A stretch of DNA of 17,118 nucleotides from positions 82,404-99,521 of the forward strand of contig DDSQ01000184.1 of NCBI GenBank assembly GCA_002343845.1, given 5' to 3'. The notes under the pieces are model-generated. The model did no database searches and was not told the DNA's origin. It was given only the letters and a program-made list of their open reading frames with translations. The position numbers were made by a program, and so were the translations under genes. Positions 1 to 5,796 of this stretch are shown piece by piece. Numbering within the stretch: position 1 is the stretch's first letter; each line of letters begins with the position of its first letter. Origin of the DNA: Planctomycetes bacterium UBA2386. Lineage in GTDB: Bacteria > Planctomycetota > UBA1135 > UBA2386.

Positions 1-370
1 GCCGACCGCAGCGGACCCCGCCGCCGCGCGACGCGACGTCGCGTTCGCCATCGACCTGCCGACGCGCGTCGAGCTCGACGTCGGCGCGGGCGCGCAGCCC
101 TGGCTGCTGCTCGTCGATTCCTGGCTGCCCGGATGGACGGCGACGATCGACGGCGGGGCGGTCCCGATCGTGCGCGGCGACCACGCGTTCCGGCTGCTGC
201 GCCTGCCGCCGCAGGCTTGCCGAGTCGTGTTTCGCTATGAAGCGCCCGGTCTCGGCGTGGGCCTCTGGCTCGCGGCCCTCGGCCTGCTCGGCATCCTGCT
301 GTCGGTTTTCGCGACACGCCCGCGCGTGCGCGCTGCCGTGACGCCGGTCGCCGCCTCAAGCGCACCCTGA
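1..370 (+). CDS. YfhO-like membrane protein, C-terminal part (5' end outside window)
   Basis: The reading frame is open from the first bases (first full codon at position 2) to the TGA ending at 370, so only about the last 122 residues are present. They show the typical end of a YfhO-type membrane protein: a beta-rich periplasmic segment with the pattern W-LP-GW-A-IDG (residues LPGWTATIDGGAVPIVRGDH), then a stretch with R-L-LP and VVFRYEAPG, and finally one transmembrane helix (about GVGLWLAALGLLGILLSVFA) with a short polar tail. YfhO-family proteins are large multi-pass proteins linked to glycosylation of cell-surface polymers; the exact substrate cannot be told from this fragment. A second polytopic membrane gene follows 67 bp downstream on the same strand and may share its transcript. 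Family assignment is by motif recognition and is fairly secure; function is open. Confidence 0.75.
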   Translation, partial: PTAADPAAARRDVAFAIDLPTRVELDVGAGAQPWLLLVDSWLPGWTATIDGGAVPIVRGDHAFRLLRLPPQACRVVFRYEAPGLGVGLWLAALGLLGILLSVFATRPRVRAAVTPVAASSAP

Positions 371-437
371 CGGCGCGTCGAAACTCGGACGTGCCCGCCG
401 TCCCGTTGCGTCGCCGCGATCGCCGTCGAGGCAAACC

Positions 438-1799
438 GTGAGCCTCTACGGCACCGGTCGCAGCGAAGGCATCGGCGCCGTCGCGTTGATCGCCGCGATC
501 GTCCTCACCATGCACGCGCTCGGCGGCGGAGTCGGCGCCGACGCGACCATGCTGGCCGCGCTGTGCAGCGCCTGCCTGCCCGCGCTCGGCGGCATGCTGT
601 GCTACCGCTTCCTGCGCGCGCAGCGACGCAGCCGCTTCGCGGCGTTCCTCGTCGGCGCGGCCTACGGCCTGTCGCCATGGCTGATCGCGATCGGCGTGGC
701 CCCGCGCGAACAACTCGCGGCGGCGCTTGCCCCGCTGGCACTCGAAGCAGCGTGCCGCTGCGACCGGCCCGACGACCGCGACGCGTGGTTGCCGTGGGCC
801 GGGATCTGCCTGGCGCTGCCGTTCGTCGCCGGCGTCACCGTCGTCGGGGCCTTCGTCGGCGGACTCGCCCTGCTGTCGCTCGCGCGCACGATGTTGTGCG
901 GCGACCAGAACTCGGGAACGCCATCGTCGGCAGCGCTCGTGCGCGCCCTCTGCATGGCGGCGTTCGTCGCTGGCAACCTGCTGTGGCTCGACCCGCTGGC
1001 CGCCTGGCTCGGCGCGCCGAGGCCGCCGACCGTCGCCGACGTGCTGACGGCGCACCGCCCACACGCGCTGGGCCTCGACCTCGCGGCGATGCTGCGCGTG
1101 CCGGGATCGGCGCTGCTCGCGTTCGCCCTGCTCGGCCTCCTGCGCCGCCAGAAGCACGTCGACGCCTCCACCTGGTGGGCCTTGGCGGCCGCCGGCAGCG
1201 TGCCGACGCTGCTCGGCGCGATCGACGCCTTCGAGGCGATCGCGCCCCCTGGTGCTGCGGCGACCACCCTGCAGGCCGCGGCATGGTGGTGCACGTTGTT
1301 CGCGATGTGCGTGCTCGCAGCCGCGGGGCTCGACGATTTCCTCGACCTGCCGCTGCGGCGCCGCACGGCGCTGCCCTGGTTGCTCGCGATCGCCGTCGCC
1401 GCCGCCCCGCTGCTGCCCGCGTTCGGAGCGCGAGTCCCCCACCGCGAATGGCCGCTGACCGCGACGCTGGTCGGGCTGCCGTTGCTGCTGACGACTTGGC
1501 GACGGCTCGGCATCCTGCGGTTCAAGAACTGGCTCGCGGCGGCCGCCATGCTCGCGCTCGCGATCCCGGCACTGCAGACGAACGTCGCGAGCACCCCGCC
1601 TGCAGCTCCCGCCATGGAGACCCTCGCGCCCGCACCGTGGCATCCGCCGGCCTGGTACTACACCGGACTGCTGCTGGCGGTCGTGTTCGCCTGCTTCGAT
1701 TCGTGGTCGGCCTGGCGGCGCAGGCAGAAGGCGAGGCCGACGCCGACGGCCGCGAAGGCCGCCATCACCAGGAAGGCGACCCCTTCGAAACGGCGGTAG
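438..1799 (+). CDS. Polytopic integral membrane protein of unknown function (about 12-13 TM)
   Basis: 453 residues, GTG start at 438 preceded by GAGG at 428-431 with 6-nt spacing, which supports this start. The protein is almost entirely hydrophobic with roughly 12-13 membrane segments, for example residues 12-31, 38-57, 66-83, 117-145, 275-297, 310-330, 361-380 and 408-427, and ends in a basic tail (about 25 residues rich in R, K, A, T) likely to be cytoplasmic. The segment FAAFLVGAAYGLSPWLIAIG near residue 66 resembles the loop/helix pattern in YfhO and other GT-C-like polytopic proteins, and the gene follows a YfhO-like gene, so a role in cell-envelope glycan transfer is a reasonable guess, no more. 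Its last 142 bp lie opposite the 3' end of the convergent MFS gene, so both genes use the same DNA for their last transmembrane helix and tail. Confidence 0.8.
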   Translation: MSLYGTGRSEGIGAVALIAAIVLTMHALGGGVGADATMLAALCSACLPALGGMLCYRFLRAQRRSRFAAFLVGAAYGLSPWLIAIGVAPREQLAAALAPLALEAACRCDRPDDRDAWLPWAGICLALPFVAGVTVVGAFVGGLALLSLARTMLCGDQNSGTPSSAALVRALCMAAFVAGNLLWLDPLAAWLGAPRPPTVADVLTAHRPHALGLDLAAMLRVPGSALLAFALLGLLRRQKHVDASTWWALAAAGSVPTLLGAIDAFEAIAPPGAAATTLQAAAWWCTLFAMCVLAAAGLDDFLDLPLRRRTALPWLLAIAVAAAPLLPAFGARVPHREWPLTATLVGLPLLLTTWRRLGILRFKNWLAAAAMLALAIPALQTNVASTPPAAPAMETLAPAPWHPPAWYYTGLLLAVVFACFDSWSAWRRRQKARPTPTAAKAAITRKATPSKRR

Positions 1800-2875
1800 A
1801 CGACGCCGCCGACCAGTCCGCAGACGACCATGCCGACACCCGACGTCGCCGAGCCGAGCAGGCCCTGCGCCGTCGCCCGCTGCGCGATCGGCACGCGACG
1901 TTCGAGCGCGCGCAGCGACCCGAGGTAGGTGCAGCCGAAACTCGCGGCGTGCAGCCAGCCGACCGAGGCGAGAACCCAAGGCGACGTCGATGCGCCGACG
2001 ACGATCCAGCGCACGACCGCAGCCGCACCACCGAGCATCAGCAGCGTGGTCGGCCGCAGCCGTTCGACCGTGCGCCGCGCCGCGAAGAACAACACGATCT
2101 CGGCGAGGATGCCCTCGGCCCACAACACGCCGGCGACCGTCTTGCTGATGCCGTGGTCGCTCCAGTGCATCGTCGACAGGTTGTAGAAGGTCGCGTGGCT
2201 GCCCTGGATCGCCGCCGACGCGACGAGCAGCAGCACGAACGGCCGCGAACGCAGCGGCCGCCACCACGGTTCGGGCGCGCGTTCCTGTGCCGTCGTGCCA
2301 GCGAAGCCGCGCGGCAGCACGAACGCGCACGCGACCATCGCCACCAGACCGACCAGCACGATCGGGAACACCAGATCGCCGCCGAACGCGTCGAGGCAAC
2401 CGCCGACGGCCAGGATCACGACCAGGAACGAAATCGACCCGACCATGCGCAACCGGCCGAAGCCGAAGCCGAAGCGATGCCCTTGCTGCAACGCCGCGGC
2501 ATCGAGAATCGGGTACATCGGCGAGTACATCGCGCCGAACGAAAACGCCGACACCATCAGCCACGGCACGCTCGCGCCGAACTGGAACAGCGCGAAGGCG
2601 AGAACGCTGGCGATCGACAGCCCGAACAGCACGCCGCGCGCATCACCGGCGCGATCGACGCGCTGCGCCCAGGCCGGCCCGGCGAGCGTGCGGGCCACCG
2701 TCTGCGCCGCGAGCACGATCGACACCTGCGCCTCGTCGAGGCGACCCGCGCTGCGCAGCCAGCCCGGGAAGTACTGCATGTAGGCGCCGAGCACCGCGAA
2801 CGAACTCGCGTAGAAGCCGGCGAGGGCGAGCCACGCACGCAGTACCGGAGAGCCTGGAGCGGCAGGCGACGCCAC
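1658..2875 (-). CDS. MFS transporter, LacY/phenylpropionate-permease-like (MFS_1-like)
   Basis: 405 residues from a GTG at 2875 (MASPAAPGSPVLRAWLALAG); no good Shine-Dalgarno is seen, but the frame before it is antisense to, or overlaps, the VWA gene and a longer start is unlikely. The sequence has about 12 hydrophobic helices in two halves. Features such as FYASSFAVLGAYMQYFPGWL, an R/D-rich loop after helix 2 (WAQRVDRAGDARG), GFGRLRMVGSISF in the middle of the N-half, and YNLSTMHWSDHGIS at the start of the C-half match the MFS_1-like / 3-phenylpropionate transporter group (relatives of LacY and nucleoside permeases). Length fits that family (about 380-420). It would be an inner-membrane secondary transporter; the substrate is unknown. 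The start lies 32 bp after the VWA stop, so the two are probably co-transcribed. The 3' end overlaps the convergent membrane gene by 142 bp. Confidence 0.85.
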   Translation of the reverse strand: MASPAAPGSPVLRAWLALAGFYASSFAVLGAYMQYFPGWLRSAGRLDEAQVSIVLAAQTVARTLAGPAWAQRVDRAGDARGVLFGLSIASVLAFALFQFGASVPWLMVSAFSFGAMYSPMYPILDAAALQQGHRFGFGFGRLRMVGSISFLVVILAVGGCLDAFGGDLVFPIVLVGLVAMVACAFVLPRGFAGTTAQERAPEPWWRPLRSRPFVLLLVASAAIQGSHATFYNLSTMHWSDHGISKTVAGVLWAEGILAEIVLFFAARRTVERLRPTTLLMLGGAAAVVRWIVVGASTSPWVLASVGWLHAASFGCTYLGSLRALERRVPIAQRATAQGLLGSATSGVGMVVCGLVGGVVYRRFEGVAFLVMAAFAAVGVGLAFCLRRQADHESKQANTTASSSPV

Positions 2876-2907
2876 GGCCGCATCGTGCCGATCGGCGCGC
2901 CCGGAAG

Positions 2908-4647
2908 CTATCGCTGCACGAACACGCCGCCGTTCTGCTCGGCCAGGCTGCGCAGCAAGTCGGCGCCCTTGCCGGTGCCGGTGAACACGCAGTGGATGCG
3001 CACCTTCGTGTACTGGTTCGCCTCGCGCACCAGCCGCAGGAGGTCGTCCGCCTGCTGCACGGCGCCGGCAGTCGGCTCGCCGTCGCTGAGCACGAACAGC
3101 TCGTCGATCGTCGACGACGACGCGTCGCCGTAGCGTCGCTGCTCGAACTGCAGCGCGGTCGCCAGCCCTTCGAACAGGTTGGTGCCGCCGTGGGCGCGCA
3201 GGCGGCCGAGCAGTTCGGTCAACGACCGCGTGGAGTTGCTCGAGGGTTTGACGGGCGTGCTCGTCCAGGCGCGCGCCTCGCTGGCGAACGTCAGGACCTG
3301 GTACTGCGACTCCGCGAGCATCGCCTGCACCGCCAGCACGATCTGCTCCTTGGCCGCGTCGAGCCGCGTCTTGGCATCGCTGCGGCCGCGCGGCCCGGTG
3401 GTCGGGCCGCCGCCTGGCGCTTCGTCCATGCTGCCGCTGGTATCGATCAGGAACGCGATCGAGCCGCCGGTCACCGGGACGCCGAAGAACTGCGCCCGCG
3501 TGGCATGCTCGCGCAGGGTCGCCAGCCGCTCGGGCACGACGATGCGGCCCTGTTCGCGCGCCCAGAACTCGCGCCATGCCGGAGCGTCGTCGACGGCGAT
3601 CAGCGCCCCGGTCATCGCCCGCAGCAGGCTGCCGGCGCGGTCGCGCAGCATCGGCGACGCGCGCTTGTTGATCGCCGTGACCAGCGCGTCCGGCGTGTGC
3701 AGTTCGAGGTCGAGCGCGGCAATCAGTGCCGGCACCGCCGCCTTCTGCGGGAAGCGCTCGACGAGATCGAGCAGGTCCATGTCGGTGCGCCAGCCGCAGC
3801 GGCCGAACTGCTGCATCGCGCCGGCGACCAGGATCTCGCGCCGCTCGGCGTCGAGATCCTCCGGTGGTTGCTGCAGCATGCGCAGCAGCAGCCGCACCAA
3901 CGCTTGCGACACCACCGGATGCCGTTCGTGTGCCAGCGCCTGGGCGGCGCGCAACACGCCGTCGGTACGCCACGGCGGGGCCATGGCCTCGGCCGCGGCA
4001 AGTCGCACGCGCGGCTCGGCGTCGGCGAGGGCTGCCTCGAGCGTGCTGCGGAACACCGGCCAGTTCTTGCGGCCGATCAGGTGCAGGGCCGCGACGCGGC
4101 GCGCCGGTCCGACCACGAGGCCCTGCGCATCGGGACCGCTGTCGTTGCCGGCTCGCAGCGTCGACAGCACCGGCACCCGTTCACCCGCCGCCGCGCGCAG
4201 CACCAGGAACCACGCCGGCTGCGTGTCGATGCGATGCAGCGACCAGTGGCCGAGTTCGCGCACCTGCAGCGCGTCGTGGTCGAGGAACCGACCCTCGAGG
4301 CCGATCGCCGCGACGCCGAGCACCGCGTCGGCCAGGTCGGGCGTGCCGTGCTGCTCGGCGTAGAACAGCAGCTTCTGCAGCGCGTCGAGGTGCGTGATGC
4401 GTTCTTCGTCGACGTCGTCGAGCCGCTGCGCCTTGCGCGCCGGGGCGACGTAGCGTGGCTGCAGGTGACCACCGCGCCGCAACAACCCCTTGCTGCCGAG
4501 GCGCCCCTGCTCGAAGTCGGCCACCCACTCGCGGATCGCGGTCGCCACCGACGCCTGCTGCTCGGGACTGCCCTCCGCGACCTTCTGCGCGGGAGCTGCG
4601 ACGACCAAGGCAGTGGCCAGGCTGGCGAAGAGGAACGTTCGACGCAT
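2908..4647 (-). CDS. Secreted von Willebrand factor A (VWA) domain protein with helical N-terminal half
   Basis: 579 residues. The ATG at 4647 was chosen because it starts a clear Sec signal peptide (MRRTFLFASLATALVVAAPAQ); the open frame before it has no protein-like character. Residues about 25-385 are helix-rich, with Leu/Ala-rich repeats resembling HEAT-type packing (for example around AEPRVRLAAAEAMAP and HPVVSQALVRLLLRML). Residues about 397-579 form a VWA domain with a complete metal-ion-dependent adhesion site: DTSGS at D402/S404/S406, T489 in GGTNLF, and D522 in LSDGEP. The end, FTGTGKGADLLRSLAEQNGG, matches the last helix/strand of the fold. VWA domains bind metal and partner proteins; this one would act outside the cytoplasm, and the partner is unknown. 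The MFS gene follows after 32 bp. A Gly/Pro-rich insert sits just after the MIDAS motif. Domain call is firm, role unknown. Confidence 0.9.
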   Translation of the reverse strand: MRRTFLFASLATALVVAAPAQKVAEGSPEQQASVATAIREWVADFEQGRLGSKGLLRRGGHLQPRYVAPARKAQRLDDVDEERITHLDALQKLLFYAEQHGTPDLADAVLGVAAIGLEGRFLDHDALQVRELGHWSLHRIDTQPAWFLVLRAAAGERVPVLSTLRAGNDSGPDAQGLVVGPARRVAALHLIGRKNWPVFRSTLEAALADAEPRVRLAAAEAMAPPWRTDGVLRAAQALAHERHPVVSQALVRLLLRMLQQPPEDLDAERREILVAGAMQQFGRCGWRTDMDLLDLVERFPQKAAVPALIAALDLELHTPDALVTAINKRASPMLRDRAGSLLRAMTGALIAVDDAPAWREFWAREQGRIVVPERLATLREHATRAQFFGVPVTGGSIAFLIDTSGSMDEAPGGGPTTGPRGRSDAKTRLDAAKEQIVLAVQAMLAESQYQVLTFASEARAWTSTPVKPSSNSTRSLTELLGRLRAHGGTNLFEGLATALQFEQRRYGDASSSTIDELFVLSDGEPTAGAVQQADDLLRLVREANQYTKVRIHCVFTGTGKGADLLRSLAEQNGGVFVQR

Positions 4648-4744
4648 GCGGCGCAGGGAGGGCTCGGATGCCGAGGGCGTAAGGCACGATACCGGGAATC
4701 CGCGCGCGCAGGACGACGCCGTGCCGCGCGGGCGGGCACGCTCG

Positions 4745-4760
4745 CGCCCGGCAGCGGGCG
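4745..4760 (-). terminator. Possible hairpin terminator after the 111-aa gene
   Basis: CGCCCG (4745-4750) and CGGGCG (4755-4760) form a 6-bp GC-only stem with a GCAG loop, 10 bp past the stop codon at 4770-4772. There is no U-tract, so the call is weak; in DNA this rich in GC such a stem can arise by chance. Confidence 0.3.
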
Positions 4761-4769
4761 AGGGCGGGC

Positions 4770-5105
4770 TCAGGTCGCCTTCGGCCGGCGGTGGAACAGC
4801 GCCACGCCCACGGGCGAACCCGCGATCGAGACCATCGCGTAGAGCGAGAGCACCCAACCGCTTGCGGCGCGGGCCTCGACGAGCCCACCGAGTTGCCGTG
4901 GATCCGCGACCCGTTCGAGCACGAGCGTGTCGCGGGTCGGCCGCCGCTCCTCGGCTTCCGCCAGCCGGAAGGCGGCAAAGTTCGGCGTGTCGGCCCGGCT
5001 CGATGCCCACAGGGCCACCGTCCTGAAGCCGAACGACTCCTCGACGGCGAGGACGTCCTGCAGGGCTTCGAGGGACCGGACGGCGGCGATCGGCATCGGG
5101 TTCAT
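4770..5105 (-). CDS. Small hypothetical protein (111 aa), weakly DUF4177-like
   Basis: I do not recognise this protein with confidence. The ATG at 5105 (MNPMPIAAVRSLEALQDVLA) is chosen because the frame upstream to 5198 reads as low-complexity, non-protein-like sequence; an ATG at 5096 is also possible. The 111 residues look like a small soluble alpha/beta protein: a helix (RSLEALQDVLAVEES), a strand (FRTVALWAS), a loop with PNFAAFRLAEAEERRPTRD, a second strand (TLVLERV), a helix (PRQLGGLVEARAASG) and a C-terminal hairpin (GWVLSLYAMVSIAGSPVGVALFHRR). The GW-L-x-hairpin-F-RR ending resembles the DUF4177-type pattern, but this is only a shape similarity. No signal peptide or membrane segment is seen from the chosen start. 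It is divergent from the tmRNA gene and upstream of the VWA gene by 122 bp. Confidence 0.7.
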   Translation of the reverse strand: MNPMPIAAVRSLEALQDVLAVEESFGFRTVALWASSRADTPNFAAFRLAEAEERRPTRDTLVLERVADPRQLGGLVEARAASGWVLSLYAMVSIAGSPVGVALFHRRPKAT

Positions 5106-5240
5106 GGGTGCTCGACGGGTGGTGCAGCTCGGCAGGCCGAGGACGGCAACCATCGCGCCCGGACGCGCGGGCAGGGACGCGCCCGGGACGCCTGCCACCG
5201 CCGCAGCACGACCCCACTCCCCGTACCCGCGGCGCGGGCC

Positions 5241-5263
5241 GCTTCTTAAGGTCGCTTCTTAAG
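5241..5263. repeat. Tandem direct repeat of GCTTCTTAAG (13-bp period)
   Basis: GCTTCTTAAG occurs at 5241-5250 and again at 5254-5263, separated by GTC. Each copy holds the palindrome CTTAAG, and the pair is the most AT-rich spot in the surrounding GC-rich DNA. It lies between the divergently transcribed 111-aa gene (start 5105) and the tmRNA gene (start 5349), about 86-108 bp before the mature tmRNA end. It could be a binding site for a regulator or part of a promoter (TAAGAT at 5259-5264 has a -10-like look). Function is inferred from position only. Confidence 0.5.
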
Positions 5264-5306
5264 ATTGTCTTCGGTTCCGCGTCATGGAGCCCGGCGGCAC
5301 CGTGGC

Positions 5307-5335
5307 TTGCCCAGGGCGGCCCGTTCGCCGATAAG
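5307..5335 (+). promoter_or_regulatory. Putative sigma70-type promoter of the tmRNA gene
   Basis: TTGCCC at 5307-5312 (4 of 6 matches to TTGACA) and GATAAG at 5330-5335 (4 of 6 to TATAAT) are 17 bp apart, the ideal spacing. Transcription would start near 5342, a few bases before the mature tmRNA 5' end at 5349, leaving a short leader for RNase P to remove. Prediction from sequence only. Confidence 0.5.
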
Positions 5336-5348
5336 GGGCGCACGACAC

Positions 5349-5702
5349 GGGGGCGATCGGCTTCGACCGGATGCCGACTCGACCTGCGGTGGCGCGCCGA
5401 GGGCCGGGCACCTCGTAAATCCGACCGGAAACAACCAAGTGCCAACACGCACTACTCCCTCGCTGCCTAAGAACTAGGTACGTGAGCGCCGAGGTCCCTT
5501 CGCCTGCGGGGGGCCGAGGCGACACACAGCAGGCTGGTCGCGAACGGCTGCTCGGCCCGTTCGCGGTGAGAAACAGTCGAGCTGGCCAGCGGCGATCCTG
5601 TTCGTCGGAGCTCCGCTGGCGACACCAAACGACGGACTACGCGCGTAGAGACCCAGGACGGAGCATCTCGGGACGCGGGTTCGATTCCCGCCGCCTCCAC
5701 CA
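5349..5702 (+). ncRNA. ssrA: Transfer-messenger RNA (tmRNA), one-piece
   Basis: 354 nt with encoded CCA. The 5' strand GGGGGCG (5349-5355) pairs with CGCCTCC (5692-5698), followed by discriminator A and CCA. The third pair is G·U, the G3·U70 identity element for alanyl-tRNA synthetase, which is strong proof of a tRNA-Ala-like domain. The T arm GCGGG-TTCGATT-CCCGC sits directly before the 3' acceptor strand, and the 5' block CGGCTTCGACCGG matches the conserved tmRNA 5' region. GCCGAGGG (5396-5403) and CCTCGTAAA (5411-5419) match the conserved pseudoknot-1 blocks just before the tag. A peptide tag frame is at 5441-5470. The molecule is charged with alanine and, with SmpB (encoded at 12145-12630), rescues stalled ribosomes by adding a proteolysis tag. 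It is a single-piece gene, not the permuted two-piece form. A long hairpin follows at 5709-5747. Confidence 0.97.
5441..5470 (+). other. tmRNA tag-peptide reading frame (ANTHYSLAA, stop)
   Basis: From GCC at 5441 the frame reads A-N-T-H-Y-S-L-A-A and ends at TAA (5468-5470). With the alanine carried by tmRNA the full tag would be AANTHYSLAA. The Leu-Ala-Ala end is the signal recognised by ClpXP-type proteases. The resume codon is inferred by analogy with other tmRNAs (A at -4, alanine codon, LAA then stop); the other two frames give no LAA ending. Confidence 0.88.
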
Positions 5703-5708
5703 CTTCAG

Positions 5709-5747
5709 CGACTCCAGGGGCAAGGCCGAGCGGCCTCCCTGGAGTCG
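5709..5747. terminator. Long two-part hairpin between tmRNA and the molybdenum hydroxylase operon
   Basis: CGACTCCAGGG (5709-5719) is perfectly complementary to CCCTGGAGTCG (5737-5747). Inside it AGGCC (5723-5727) pairs with GGCCT (5732-5736) around a GAGC loop, with a GCA bulge on the 5' side: 16 bp in total. It begins 7 nt after the tmRNA CCA end and ends 50 bp from the stop of the convergent gene, so it is well placed as a bidirectional terminator. No U-tract follows on either strand, as is common in GC-rich genomes. Confidence 0.65.
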
Positions 5748-5796
5748 GTGACCAACCCGGAAGTGGGACCCTCCGTCGCCGGCCAGCGGCCGTGCT

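Noticed and set aside
563..3133. 856-codon + strand frame across both membrane genes
   Set aside because: Extremely Arg-rich shadow of the real 438-1799 gene and of the minus-strand MFS gene.
1658..3973. 771-codon frame that would extend the MFS protein upstream
   Set aside because: The extension lies on the same strand as the VWA gene in another frame and is Arg-rich, non-protein-like sequence. The transporter begins at the GTG at 2875.
2287..4842. 851-codon + strand frame opposite the VWA and MFS genes
   Set aside because: Antisense to two genes with clear domains; it shows no domain of its own.
5680..5702. tmRNA 3' end as an attachment site
   Set aside because: No second copy of this sequence and no integrase were found in the window, so no att site is called.
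5467..5703. Minus-strand open frame starting MVEAAGIEPASRD
   Set aside because: It is the complement of the tmRNA 3' part. Translations with this kind of start are a familiar artefact of tRNA/tmRNA complements in protein databases.
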